Of a DNA stretch of 64,000 bases, positions 40,871 through 53,515 are shown piece after piece. The stretch is from Hemicentrotus pulcherrimus. Its lineage: Eukaryota > Echinodermata > Echinoidea > Camarodonta > Strongylocentrotidae. The notes beneath the pieces are model-generated. The model saw nothing but the letters and a program-made list of their open reading frames with translations, was not told where the DNA came from and did no database searches. Location: the NCBI GenBank assembly GCA_003118195.1, contig BEXV01000702.1:42881-106880 (forward strand), in the 5' to 3' direction. The number at the start of each line of letters is the position of its first letter. Positions within the stretch are counted from its first letter, which is position 1. Both the position numbers and the translations under genes were made by a program.

Positions 40871-43854
40871 TGACATTAAAAACCCCTGCCAAAATCTAAT
40901 TTTCTGAGAGAGTTCATGTCGTGAATTTATTAAGTCAGCCAGCGGCAATGACTTTGATTTCTGTCGCGAGGAAGACAAGTTTAGTTAGAGCGAGACATGT
41001 TCCGTATGTTATGACTTGAGACAGAGGAAAGATTGAGAGACGCGTTAAGACGGGAGGAACGAAATTCGCAGGGTGCGACGCTTAATAAATCGGGATTACA
41101 TGAGCTATTTTAACAATACAATTTGATAGATATACAAAATGTGAACAAAGTTAAACAAAAAAATAGTTTAAAAGTTGAGATAAAGAGAAAGAATTTAATA
41201 TTCATGTACCTAGTGATCAACGTGGTATAAACGCAAGAAACTAATTGTCATGTTATTTGTTGATTATTGATCATTTCGATGAAGATCTCTCTGTGTCACG
41301 TGACCTAGAAAGTACAACGCTCATCCGACACCAGTCACGATTTTGAGTGACGTACTATGGGTTTTAACCTACACACAACACCTGACACAAGTGATTCGAA
41401 CTCAAACTCAATAATACACATCATGAATATATGAATTCATATTGCAGTGTTTGTCGATGATAATATATTACGTGCCTCCTATCACGTAAAATGCCTAGTT
41501 ATCATACCCCTGACCCAATAAGGTGAACCAAGAAGGGGGCAAAGCCACGCCCTGAGGTGTACTCAGACACCCCATGGTAGAACCTTGAAGAGAAAATCAT
41601 TATGTCAGCTTCAATATATCTGTGATGTAACAGTTGAATCAACAGTTGATGAAATTGACCTTGTTCTGCTTGAAAGCTATTGTGTGTAAGTTTTCCAAAA
41701 TGTCAAGACATATCATCTCTTTCTTAAATAATTGGTTCAAATTTAAAGCGCCAGATTGCTTTTAAAGCAGAAAACTTATTCTTTATCATTTCTATGAAGG
41801 TTAAAACTTATTGAAAGTGAGAGGAGCAAAGAAGATGTTCCTTGATGACAGTTCCTTTGAATTTTTACTCTTTCATTTAGGATGTTGTTATTTTATGTCG
41901 AAACGATCTGAGCAACTACCATCGTCATTACTATCAGCTCGAGTAATACAATAGAATTATTATCATATTTTTGCATCCTTGTCACACCGTCTTCATGGTC
42001 TTTATTCACATTATGTCCCTATTCATTAAATGTTCTTTTCTTGAAAACAAAAGACCTACCACGTCGCAAAAGACGAAAACATCTCAACATAATCATGACG
42101 AAATTATCAAGACATGTTTCGAAACTTCGTAGCATCTACCTAAACAAATAAGATGACTTCCCTTTCCGAATACGACACTCAGGAAGTCTACTTGTAACAA
42201 AATGAAAATAAAAAGGATCATCTTTTGTTCATTTCATTTCGTTTATTGGATCTGACATTTTCCAAAGATTGAGGTTTCTTGATTATGTAATGAAAAATGC
42301 TTTTCATCTGAAATTATTATGATGAATTGAATTACTGATGCACAGTAGAAGCGCATTTACTATCATCCTGTCCTCCACTCCTATACCCGACAGTCTGTCA
42401 GTGCGTCTGATTTATTTCATCTTGACTTCACAGATGGACACGCTTTTTTGTTCTCTTATTAAATCTGACAGTAAAGTTGGTCTCTTTTGAATCTGAAACT
42501 CGGCTCTCAATATTCACCTTCTCTTCGTTACAAGCTATGTCAACACTAACTTGCCTTGGCTTGATAAGTCTGTTTCTGTCAGATGTCAACGTTTTAATAG
42601 AGCGATGAATGAAGCTCCAGTTTGATGCTGGCTTTTATTACTGGGATGTCTCGATTGAATATTTCAGAAGATAGTTGGGAGAAATCAGATTATTTGGTTC
42701 AGCCGAGTATCGTTACTTTTTGGTCACATCACAGATAGTCTGATGAGTAAAGGATTAACGACTTGCAATGTTGTAAATGTCGACAATAATTGTATTTTAC
42801 TTTATGCTTCTTTTTAAGCTTAATTGTCGTGCTGAAACATTACGTGGCGCCAATCTATTCATTGCAATCACGTGATACATATAGTAGACCAAACAGTGTT
42901 CGTCATTAAATGTATAGTGATACGCATAAGAATGTAATATGAATTGGTCAGTAACGATGGCCTGGTGATTTTATTAATGTCTATACAAGTGGAGACTATG
43001 TCGACAAGGAGAGAAGATCCTCCTCTTTTTGAAGTTCCACTTATCATCACAAACTGCGATGTTATTGAATGATTAGCTGATCGGTTTCTAAATGAAACAG
43101 AAACTTGTTCTTCTATTATCCCCCTGACTTGAGGTGTCAGATATTTATCTTGCCTTCCATTAGACCACCAGCTCTACGCACATCTTTGCTTCATAACGCC
43201 ATATGTAAGGTAATGTTAAGGATGTCGAGGAGTCAACTGAAATACAGAAATCAGGATTATGTAATTGTGCAGTTATTGGAGAATAGGGTAAAAATGCAAA
43301 TCAATATCATCCAGAATATTACATGGAGGAAAATATAGACATTCTAATGCGACCTAAAATTTTCGTTTATGTATTGTAGGGTGAGGAAAAGAGAAAGATC
43401 ATATTCATTTAATCCAAATTTTCATTCATAACAAAGAAGCGAAGTCTTAAATCCCATTAAGCCATTAAGATACGACATTTTAACCATCACTTATTTTTTT
43501 TACCCCGTCACAATGCCCTTTGGCATGTTTGGCAAGAAATTTTACAAGAACGCCAATTTCATGCTTCGTCATCTTCGAACGCGAAAATAGTTGCTCTAAC
43601 ATTCAAAGCAGATTACTCTCTTCACGTCTTGAGATGGGCGGAGAATGGTTGGCCCTTTAAAAAGTTTCAATTTCATTCTGACATCGTAGGAAGTGGAAAG
43701 CAATTTGTACACTGTAGCAAGCTCTCATTCACCTGTTACGCTCAATCACCGACCCTCTTTCCTTCCCGAGATTTGTTCCCCATTTCATTTTTACGCGATC
43801 CTTTGTGGCTCCATCATTCAGTATTTTGTGAGTGCGCGGAAAGGAAATAAAGAG

Positions 43855-43908
43855 AATGGAAGAGAGTGTGAGAGAGAGAGAGACAGACAGAAAGAGAGAG
43901 TGAGTTTG
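43855..43908. repeat. (GA)n-rich tract
   Basis: GAGAGAGAG with GACAGACAGA interruptions in Wnt1 intron 2. The complementary-strand frames rich in Ser and Leu derive from this repeat. Confidence 0.8.
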
Positions 43909-45596
43909 GGAAACGGGGAGGGAAATATTGAAGAAATGAATGCAGGAGAAAGAAAAAAAGTTGGCAAAGGATGGAAAGATGCCGGCGACCACCCCTAGTG
44001 ACGGTGGAATGTGACGGGACAACTTCCCCGGAGAACCGCGGCCTGGGTTGCGGTAATTGAGTCGCAAGAAAAGACAGGCATAGCATAGCGCTGAGAGAGA
44101 CCGTTACACGGTTCTAACGAGCTAGCGGATTTTGGCAGGATGGCTGTTTGCAATCGAGACCGTCACTTTAAAGTCGACTCATTATGATGATTGAAACAAA
44201 GAAAAGGGGGAAGGAACTTGAAATTCCTTTGTGGTATGAGGAGGTTTCGGGTACAGCCCTGCATCATTATGGGCGTGTTACATTGTGTCAAATAATAACG
44301 CATCTTGGGACACATATAGTCGTAGATCATTTTAGTAAGGTACTGTCACTGATTATTGCTGAAGCGCGGGGTCACACTATTGTCACTAACTCACACCTTT
44401 TTAAGAACAATCTTAAATTTCAGCTCCAGCATGCCATATCAACAATTTTCATGATTTATTTTCGGCACCCATATGATTATGTTCACAGATAATTTCATAG
44501 GATGATAATTTCTTTAAATTCAACTTTATCGTAAACGCGTCATAATTTTTTTAAAAGCAAATGTAATCATTTTCCCCTTCAAAATGTAAGTTTTACCATT
44601 GGCTCAGGAAAGCCTGAATATGACGTCACAAGTCATGTAGAAATGAGGAAGTGAGCTGAATATTCATACCCAAACAGTGTCAAAGGTCAAGTTTTATAAA
44701 GGCTCATTATTAATAAGGATGGAATAAGTTCAACTTCGTTCAATAGTGCACTATGGAGCGCCAAGTGTGATCTCTTTTTAGGCACAAATTGCTGCTATTA
44801 TGTCAAGAAAACACAAATGAACGAGATAAATGCAGTCATAAAATTTAAACAGTCTTTGCGATCTCATGTATTATGTATCCCGGCCAAGGAGTTTATCCTT
44901 GCCCGAGCGGTCGATGTCAATGTTTTGGATTTGGGGGAGGATGACGCAGGGAAATGTTGCAGTATTTCTCAAAATCTTGAGATCCTTTGGGAGGCTAGCG
45001 TTTTCACTACATGCTATGACATGGCAACCACAGAATCTTATCCCCTCTACACCCCTTTGCTCATCGACGTTGTGGTTAAAGGCGGCTTTTGACTAAAACA
45101 TATCCATCATTTGACCTCATATCACAGTGGAGCGACCCTTTCACATCTAAAAACAGTTTTACTATCATTTCTATCCCAAGTGAACGGGGTTTTATCAAAT
45201 ATCTTTTTGACATTGATTCTAACCCCTCTTTATGAATGTTTATACATGTACCAGTTTACGAAAATCAGTCCATTCCATTGTGATTGTCCATACAATTATG
45301 ATAATAATGTTGTTATTGTTACTAATTATTCATATCGTCTTCTTTAAAAAAAATATCTAGTTTAGGAAACACCAACATATTGATAATACATTTCTCGACG
45401 AAAAATTCACCATTTTAAAAATCGCTCTAATATTATAAATGAAACTGTAACCGCTAGTTAAAACCACTTATTTATTTATTTGTCGCTAAATTTTAGTTTA
45501 CAACATGATAAATCCTTTAAAGAGAAAGTTAGCGTGTACTTCTAGCATGACATTTTAATGAAAAAAAGCCATTTGTAATCGATGCAAATGTTAAAG

Positions 45597-46920
45597 TTAC
45601 ACATCAACTCATCAATGACCGATTACATAATCATGAGATGAAAACAATTCTTTAGTTGAAAGGAAAAATGTATATTTATTACAGGCATGTCATTATTATG
45701 GAATGTCTTTATATTTCAAAGCTTCGAAATATAGATAGTACATCCTCTCAAAACGATGAATAATTCTCTGTGGAAGAATCTATATCAAAGTAGGAAAAAA
45801 ACGGAAGAGTCATATGTCTAGATTTCTCGTTCAAGAGATGGAATACGAAAACTATAATAGGATGACGAAAGATGTCATAGAGTACGTTAACGCGTCACAT
45901 ATGTCTCTGAGTGGAATACGTTTGGGTTGAAAATTTAGAGGAACAATCCTTGCCCGCTTAACCCCTTCTGACACCCTTCACTCGACCCTCTTGTTCCACA
46001 AAGTGGGGTTTAAGGATGGCTTGTCGGGCTCGATTCCTTCTCCACCTAAGCTACACTCTTCAGTCATCGCCATCACCAATGAAAAAGCACAGTGCTCGCG
46101 CCGTAACCCGGTATAAAACGGAAAAGCAGTCCGCTCTGGCGCCTTGTCGTCTGCTACGGTCTCCCGCCGGGATTCCAAATCAAGAAGAAATAGAAGAATA
46201 AGAAGGATAAGGAGGTGGAAGGTAACAAATCTAGGGGAATCTTGCTTCTCTGGTCGTGGAACGGTCGCTGCCGATCGATAGGGGGTCGTGAATATATTTG
46301 ATAGGATTTTCGGTGATCTTAGTTACCACCGGAAAACAATTAGCTCAACGCTACGACGAAATATTTTTTTTCACGCCTTTGAGGGTTCAATGTTTCCCTC
46401 CCTTCTCCTCTCTTTTGCTTCAATTTTACACTTGACATCCTTAGACGAGAGTGCTGGATTGTCCATGATAAAACCCTGAAAGAGTAGGGTGCGTTCAGTT
46501 CATGGTCAAACGTCTCCAAACAGTACCGACTTATCTTCGTCACCCTTCGTCAACATATCGGCAACAGTACGCCTTAGCCGTCACCGATCAAAAAACTATA
46601 TCGAAATTCTTCGTGTTATCCAGCTTAATCTGAACGAATCTTGAAGACCTACTACGCGTTGGTCCCCGTTAAGACAAGATGCATTTGAGAAACCATCTCC
46701 CAATTGGAAGGAGATAATGTGACACTTTAGCTAGGATAGGTTTTCGTGAGCATGACTCATGCAAAAATGTTTTGATATGGACAAAACTTGCGAAGGTGTT
46801 ATGATATATCCTGTCAGTCGCAGCTGTCGAAAAACGTATCCCAAGTTAGGTTTTGGAATTTATATTCTAGACATCTGCTTAGAGAGTGTATGTAAGAGAG
46901 AGAGAGAGAGAAAGAGAGAG
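45597..46920 (+). repeat. 1.3-kb duplicated block, copy 1
   Basis: This block and 55101-56420 align in the same orientation over their whole length. By eye there are about five substitutions, for example TAGTTGAAAG against GAGTTGGAAG near the left end, and a few single-base indels. Homology ends in a GA repeat on the right and begins at TTACACATCAACTC on the left. The block has a GC-richer core (about 46080-46180) with overlapping short frames on both strands, none recognised. It lies in Wnt1 intron 2. Confidence 0.93.
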
Positions 46921-46985
46921 GGAGCGAGAGAGAGAGGGAGGGAGAAAGCGAGGGGTGGAGAAAGGGAGGTAGCGGAGGGTGAGGT
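46892..46985. repeat. (GA)n-rich tract at the right edge of the duplicated block
   Basis: GAGAGAGAG grading into GGGAGGGAGAAAG; the similarity to the second block copy stops within this tract. Confidence 0.8.
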
Positions 46986-48109
46986 ACTCTTGGTTCGATG
47001 TATCTGACCTTTTCTTTTTTTCATTTCCATAATGGTTCAACTCGCATAATGGAATCTGTGATCACGATTATTAACCTACTAGGACTAATCAATACTAATT
47101 AGTAAAAACACCAATTGTCTCGCACTTGACCCTATGACCTTGGCATCACTAGTCCAGTGCTCAAAATACTCGTCTTTTTAAGTGCCGACTGTCATCCCGC
47201 TTTGCTTCTTTGATGTTAATACCGTCGACAATATATCCGCATTGACAAATACTGAATTTTGAAATATTTTCATGTGTTTTCCTTCTTGTGTGCGGATAAC
47301 TTTTGTTGAACCCCGGGGCAAGGGAATTCATCCATTCCCCAATTATTTGGTCAATTTGAGCTGCTGAAGAGCGTATGAACGAGTCATCGAGGTACGACTC
47401 TGAAACACAGGAACGGCGAGAATTCGAAATAGGAAGTAGTTTTGTCACTGTCAACACCAATTAATAAACGAAATTCAGATAGATTGCTTTATAAAATATA
47501 GCGGAATAGTAACATCAGCAAAATTCGAAGAGAATGGGAGTTTGATTATCATTGTGCGAAATCGAACTATATTATATGGCAATCCTCAGCTTTCTTTGTT
47601 ATGACGAACTATTCCAGTTAATTAAGCTACGTGTATACAAAATCAAATGAATTAATGATATTAATGCACGTATTAGTAGTTACGAAAGTTGAGAAAAGCA
47701 GTGGACGACTGATTACTTGTTAAAACTCAGTCCTAATATAAACTTACTCGTATCAGCCTGTTTTTAAAATGCATAAGTTGAATGCACATATCATTATGAA
47801 AATGAAATGCCAAAGATAAGCTTTTCAAAAAACCTAGGAAAACCTTCAATGGACCTCATTTCTCCTTTCATCCATAGCAACGAACGCTTAGAAGGAATAC
47901 ATCAACGCGCATACGGCTTGGGGAAATAAATAGAGCATGGTATCCCCCTAATCCGTCTTCGAGGACACCGTAGACAAAGCGGAGCGATAGGGACAAAACT
48001 TCAGTCGAAAAGTTTGTTTACTATTTGGCGGCTAGCTTCAGTGTCAAAAGATGAGGAGGGGGAAACGGAAGGACGGGTTGATGTCTCGAGAGAGATGAAG
48101 TGTTCTTGA

Positions 48110-48192
48110 AGAAAAAAGAAGGGGTAGAACAGGGGATGAGAGAGAAAGAGAGAGAGAGGGGGTGGAGGGGGAGGGCAAAAGAGGGAGAAGTG
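48110..48192. repeat. Purine-rich GA/GGA tract
   Basis: About 80 bases nearly free of pyrimidines in Wnt1 intron 2. Confidence 0.75.
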
Positions 48193-50468
48193 GGGAATCA
48201 AAGAAGGAATAGTCATTAATAGAGGTTGGAGAAGTTGAAAAGAGCGCTAATAGAAGAGCAACAAAATTGATGATTATTCGAGTTCAGGTTCAAGTTTAAT
48301 TTGCCATGCATCACCAACAAGCAGCAATTCAAGTATTTTTATATTTTCTACTCTTTCACCTCATTCTTGACTGCTTTGTTCTCCTCACTCTTAATCTCGA
48401 ACTTCCGACCCTATTTCCCCCTTTTCCCAAAATAACTTCATGTTTCCCCTAAAAAGCTCTCCTGAGGTGTTTCGTTATTATATCACATTTCAAATCTATG
48501 TTATCCAAAATGATAGCCCCGATCTTAACGTGCTACTTTTTGTGTGTCCTTACAAATTCTGACCAGAGTTCTACTTTACGCGTATCCACACAATATGATT
48601 GCGTCTTTTTAATGAAAATGAATTTTTGTGATGAACATTTTATTCGATTCTTCTGTAATGAAAACCCTTATTAAAGCACGTTGTCTGCCATGACAGATTT
48701 CATTGGTCCTTTAAAAGACATATGCGACGTCGTAAGTTACGCAGTGAGGCAATCTGGTTTAAGGTAGTATAACATGTATACTGTCTGAGATTGAAACGTC
48801 ATTTATTATATTGAAGTTATGGATTTCAACTTAACTGACTCATCATAGACGAGTGAACTGGAATTTTTATACTTTTTTTTTTAAGGCGCCATCAACAAAA
48901 TACTTATTTTCCTTGGAAGGTTTTTTGTTATATTTTATAAAATCATTTAGCTTTTGAGTTGCCACTTTCACGAGTTTCGAATCATAACTATTATGGCAAT
49001 CGCATAAAAATGTAGGTAATTAGTGATTAAACATTTTCAGAATTGTAGGTCTCACGACGTTGGAATGATTGGTCTGAGAGTCTTATACACCTGATGTTGT
49101 TGACCATTTTGATGTACCTTGTCCTCCTTGACTCATGCAGCACGGTCAACCTGGTCAAAATTTACGAGCATCCAAACATCACAAAAGATGTTGTCCTCTT
49201 TTTTCTTTAAAACCTATCAAAGTCATTGATCGGCGGCTAAATCTCTTTGTTTAAGAGAAAGGTATGGTTTATTGAGATATCTTGTCCGGTAAAGGAACAC
49301 CGCAGCCGATGCATATAGTCCCACGCATGCCTGGACGCGTTGTAACAATAATACAATCGACGTTCAAAAACACGTACGTGTGAAAATCGGCCCAACTGTT
49401 CAAAAAACCGACGTGTCTATTGATTAGATCAAATTCTTTTATAATCGTTCGCATTTTTGACACTTCAGTATTGCTTTTGACTATTTATATTACCCGCTTT
49501 AAATACAATTGACTGATTGAATAGAACGAACAAACACAATTGATCGCCAAAGAATTACTATCGCCCGCGCGTTCGGAGTATCCCGCAAGCCGCAAAGAAT
49601 TCGATTGCTCTTGATGCCTAATTCATCGCTTAATAACCTTAATCTCCGTTAAGCTGTTATTGATACCTGTAACCCATGTCTGCCCAATGTCATCAAGAAT
49701 GACTAACGGAGAGGGAATCTCTTAACCCGCTTTTAGAGGTTATAATCTTGGGTAACGATTGTTAAACTGTCATGTTGAAAGGCAAGTCTTTCAATGACTC
49801 ACCCACTTTGACCCGGAACCAGTATCTTCCTGTAAACTTGGAGGAACGAACAAGAAAATACCCCCTGCTCATCAAGATGGTGTCATCTTAATTCTGCACC
49901 ATGCCTTACTTTCAGTATGACGAATGCAATCATGAAAATGCCCCGTCATTAGTATATAATCATTTGTGTGCTGTTCGATATTTCAAAGGTTCGAAATTAC
50001 TTAAGATGATAATTATCAAATAACATCTCTCGTTTGGTGTCATGTTGCTCATGTCTTTGAACTTCATTTTTTTTAAATAACCGAACTTCCTTAAAGTGCT
50101 AAACAAAACAATGCCAATACTTTACGAATGAAGCTGCCAGTATGTATTGTATTAGTTCATACAGTTTATAAGGATACTACCGGGTAAGTCAATTAACGTA
50201 TTGAACTAATGAGAATAATAATGTTCTATCCGGTTTTAATCTTGCTCGTTGTTAACACGCAAAGGTCATATTAATACAAGTAAATGTAAACGTCAATTTA
50301 TTGTATTTGTTATGAACTGTCGAAAGCGATGACCAAGTTTGCTTGGTAAGATAAGATTTTAAAAAAGAAGATTGATCAAACCAAGACCATAGCAGAGCGA
50401 GCTGTACCACATGTATCTCAATAAATTTAACATTCTTCTCCCTTGTTTCTCTGTCTTTTTCTGACCAG

Positions 50469-50734
50469 GTTGTCGAGAAACATCATTCATCTACTCAATA
50501 ACGAGCGCGGCAGTGACACACTCCGTAGCGAGGTCGTGTAGTGAAGGAACGATTGAGTCGTGCACGTGTGATTACAAGTTCCGAGGTGACAGCGGAAACG
50601 ACTGGGAGTGGGGAGGCTGCAGTGACAACGCTGACTTCGGCCACCGATTCGGCAAGAAGTTAGTAGACTCGGGCGAGAAAGGACGAGATCTCAGACATGC
50701 TATGAATCTACATAATAACGAAGCAGGCAGAAAA
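50469..50734 (+). CDS. Wnt1: Wnt1 exon 3: central Wnt domain
   Basis: The exon encodes residues 121-208 and begins with the two bases that finish Gly120. The acceptor is CTGACCAG|GT and the donor AAA|GTAAGA. The segment [13 protein letters not shown] then [11 protein letters not shown] is close to the Wnt1 family consensus. It is followed by ESCTCDY, a hydrophilic loop [23 protein letters not shown], and [10 protein letters not shown]...[10 protein letters not shown]. Five cysteines (121, 143, 151, 153, 170) fall at conserved Wnt positions. WGGCSDN and HNNEAGR are hallmark motifs of the N-terminal Wnt lobe. This exon and exon 4 lie between the two copies of the 1.3-kb repeated block, so their placement depends on how that repeat was assembled. 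Confidence 0.95.
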
Positions 50735-52235
50735 GTAAGAATACTTTTTTAAACCATTTCAGTTTGTTGTACAATTAAAGTTGACGATTTGGAGAGGGAG
50801 AGAGAAATGATAAAACCCCAAAGTTTCCAGACCAAACCTGTCCTCTTAAAAGTAAAAACAGCATACAGGTTCATGAAGAGACACAAACTGTACACAATAA
50901 TGTGAAAAAGATATCAAGTTGTTGCTTTATGTTGTTGACTATTTTGAAAACAAATTCTTGTTTTTTTTGTCATGAAACTTGGAAATTTCAGGCAGCTAAC
51001 AACTGAGATTTACGAGACTGTCAGAGGACAGAAAGCCTGATGGGTTCAATTTTGACTTTCATGACTATAATTTCAGACAAATATCATTATGTCAACATGG
51101 TAAAATGTTAATGATTTGAAAACATGGGAGGTCGTATCTTTTGTACCTGCTAGGCGTTATGTTCATATTGCATCTAACATCTTTTCTTATTTTACTGCCT
51201 CGTTCGTCTTGCTGGGATGTCTACCAGTGAACAAGGAAATTAAAATGGATCTTGAAACTATTCTCATGAAAGGAGAGGCAGTTTGGCAAAATGAGAAAAA
51301 AACCGCGCAGAACCTTATACAAAAGCGAACCCGTATTCCAAATTGACGGTGTTTACTAAGCGGCTATTGAGAAGAGAAATAGGCGAAGTGACCAAAGCGA
51401 AATGGGACCGCTTTTGAAATGAAAACGCTCTTAAAACGGTGCTTCTTTTCACCCGTTTCTCCTTCAAGAGATCGTAAAATCCCTCAGAAGTCTGTGAGCA
51501 TGCCGCCGCAGCTTCTTCAATGGCGCTTTAGTCGAAATGATTGGAACCGCATCCTGTGATTTGCTTCTTTATAGTTCTTAACTATCAGATCTCCCATCTT
51601 CATTATTGAGTTGATTTTCTGGTAAATGTCATTCTAAGAAATGTCATAATCTTACAATCATTACCAACTCTACAACTTAATATTACTGTTTATTCAAAAT
51701 AGTTCAATTGTGTTTTTTTCCCCATCGTTTCTTTACCCAGCACTAGATAATATGGGGAATATACAGGCATGTTTTGTTTAAAAAATAACTCAAGAGGTAA
51801 AATGGGAAGGAAAATAAATGTATTGTGGGGGAAACAAAATTCACTATCACACTAAGAAATCAAGGTGCAATTCTGCTAATATAGCAGCACCCTCTGCCAA
51901 ATATTCGTAGGTGGATGCAAATCTGCACCCCAATTGCACCATTATATGTTAGTGTGTAGTTCAGGGGGAACAAGGAATGGATAATTATGAAAACTCCTTC
52001 AAGCATAATTATAAACATTATGAAGATATTAAGATCGCTAATACTTAATGTGTAGACAAATATTACATTAAAGATAAGCCAGTCAGTCAGATGCGTTTTC
52101 ATCTTATGAATGTACAAAGATAAATGAAGATGATTACATTTGTCTTGACAATGCACACATTTGTTTAACATTTCAAGTGTTCCATATTCATAGTGTATTT
52201 TCTCTTTCTCCTTTCCTTTTCTCTCCTAACCGTAG
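50735..52235 (+). other. Wnt1 intron 3 (1.5 kb)
   Basis: Bounded by GTAAGA and a strongly pyrimidine-rich CTAACCGTAG acceptor; CTAAC close to the acceptor may be part of the branch or tract. It contains one 109-bp hairpin element and no other recognised feature. Confidence 0.85.
51848..51956. mobile_element. Short hairpin MITE in Wnt1 intron 3
   Basis: The termini CACACTAA (51848-51855) and TTAGTGTG (51949-51956) are inverted, and GGTGCAATT / AATTGCACC forms an inner pair. The interior includes a small perfect hairpin CTGCTAATATAGCAG. No coding capacity. Confidence 0.55.
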
Positions 52236-52721
52236 ACTGTATCCAGTGAGATGCGTCGAGAATGTAAATGCCACGGGATGTCAGGCAGTTGTACCATAGA
52301 GACATGTTGGATGAGACTACCAACCTTCAGAACGGTGGGTGAGCTCATCAAAGAGCGCTTCGACGGCGCCTCCCGCGTCACCATGAGAAATGACGGCAGC
52401 CCGAGCGACCGCGAAACTGAATCAAGCTTCGTGCCTTACAACCCATCTCACAAGCAGCCAGCCTCACGAGATCTGGTGTATTTCGAAAACTCGCCTGATT
52501 TTTGCGAGCGGAATGATAAGTTCGGCACGCCCGGGACGAGAGGGCGAGAATGCAACGCCACGTCACTGGGCGTGGATGGGTGCGATCTTATGTGCTGCTC
52601 GAGAGGGTCGACGACAACTGAAATCAAGGTGAAAGAGAGATGCAGTTGCACGTTTCATTGGTGCTGTAAAGTAAAATGCGAAGAGTGCACGTCGTTTCGG
52701 ACCGTGCACAGATGCTTGTAG
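52236..52721 (+). CDS. Wnt1: Wnt1 exon 4: lipidation loop and C-terminal cysteine domain
   Basis: The terminal coding exon encodes residues 209-369 and the TAG stop. The acceptor CCGTAG|ACT follows a strong polypyrimidine tract, and the phase is 0. [19 protein letters not shown] contains Ser224, the serine that Porcupine palmitoleoylates in Wnts. [13 protein letters not shown] and ERFDGASRV follow. Next comes a charged variable loop, then [12 protein letters not shown] and the cysteine-rich thumb region with [16 protein letters not shown], ending RCL. Sixteen cysteines are in this exon. One N-glycosylation sequon, NAT at residue 315, sits where vertebrate Wnt1 has one. The site found in vertebrates in the CNCTFHWCC segment is CSC here, so that sequon is absent. 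The nearest polyadenylation-type AATAAA I see downstream is at 53840; a MITE lies before it. Confidence 0.96.
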   Translation, partial: TVSSEMRRECKCHGMSGSCTIETCWMRLPTFRTVGELIKERFDGASRVTMRNDGSPSDRETESSFVPYNPSHKQPASRDLVYFENSPDFCERNDKFGTPGTRGRECNATSLGVDGCDLMCCSRGSTTTEIKVKERCSCTFHWCCKVKCEECTSFRTVHRCL

Positions 52722-53142
52722 TCAAGGTAACCATGTCTGGTTTCCATGCAGGAGAACCAGGCGTGATGAAGAACTTGGTAATGACTGAACTGAGGTGCAT
52801 TGTGAAATCTTGACTTCTACAGGAAATGGCACTTCACATCAAAGGACTCGCGAAAATTCGAAGGGATTTTGATTTTCGATGGGCAGGCTATTGTTTTGAT
52901 ATAAATTATCAATGAATGTTGCCTGTCCGTCATTAGCCTGAAATACGTGATTATGAATGAAACCCCCTCTAGACTTTGTTTTTTAATATCACTTAAATGA
53001 ATGGTCATTTTGCAGCGTGTACCAGGGATGTGCGTGTACTAAATGAGTTGGACTCTGTTCATGTTGTTTAGCAAAGGCACGTAGAGCGCAGACGTATACC
53101 AACAGCTGATTGGCTGGAAATCCATGTCACGTGACATTTTGT

Positions 53143-53515
53143 TAAAGGTAAAGACCAGTAATGGTAATGCGATTGCATTGTGAAAGAAACGTTGTGGAAT
53201 CAATCAGAAAAGGTTGATCATCTAGCATCTAGCATCTGCAAGGTTCTGGAATCATCAAAATGATAAGAAATTTGGCCCATTATTCGTAAAGTTACAAGCA
53301 CTATACACAGAAAGATGTATATGGGACTACCCTGTATCTCTCACAGACCATGAGAGAAACCAATTTTCCAAATATATGAATTAGTAGGCGGTTTCCCGGC
53401 AAATTTTATATCATCATGTATTAGTCAAAACATATTCTTTCACATGATTGGTAATGAGAGCTTCCATTTCATTTTTTGAAATTGAGGCGTTTCCAATACT
53501 GGTCTTTACCTTTAA
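53143..53515. mobile_element. TTAA-flanked MITE, complete copy 2
   Basis: 373 bp with TTAA at both borders and the same 18-bp terminal inverted repeats as the copy at 13785. The interior is very similar, with small indels. It sits about 420 bases after the Wnt1 stop, so it may be transcribed within the Wnt1 3' untranslated region. Confidence 0.85.

Larger units (their letters stand above)
37593..50468 (+). other. Wnt1 intron 2 (12.9 kb)
   Basis: Bounded by a GTAAGT donor and a TGACCAG acceptor. It holds a 463-base gap, a GC-rich multi-hairpin island (about 40765-40870), a GC-richer patch near 43980-44170, GA-rich tracts and one copy of the 1.3-kb duplicated block. Open frames at 40400-40899 overlap the GC-rich island in two frames and show no recognised domain. 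No other gene was found. Confidence 0.75.
17464..52721 (+). other. Wnt1: Wnt1 gene span, four coding exons
   Basis: Joining 17464-17555, 37327-37592, 50469-50734 and 52236-52721 gives 1110 nt, that is 369 residues plus a stop, close to the roughly 370 residues usual for Wnt1. Every junction has GT/AG borders, and the intron phases are 2, 1 and 0, which keep one frame throughout. The spliced protein has a signal peptide, 23 cysteines, the CHGMSGSC lipidation loop with the acylated serine at residue 224, and a C-terminal cysteine knot ending in CL. Wnt1 is a secreted glycolipoprotein that binds Frizzled and LRP5/6 to activate beta-catenin signalling; in sea urchin embryos it is known to help restrict nodal. 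Assignment to Wnt1, not another subfamily, rests on the [18 protein letters not shown] and NLHNNEAGR segments. Introns are 19.8, 12.9 and 1.5 kb. Most of the gene is non-coding, and it contains one sequence gap. Confidence 0.93.

Noticed and set aside
40400..40899. Two overlapping 155-157-residue open frames
   Set aside because: Both frames of the same GC-rich island are open; no domain and no splice signals consistent with a gene inside Wnt1.
45978..46201. Short frames on both strands, repeated at 55482-55705
   Set aside because: Conservation between copies only reflects the near-identical DNA duplication; both strands are open at once.
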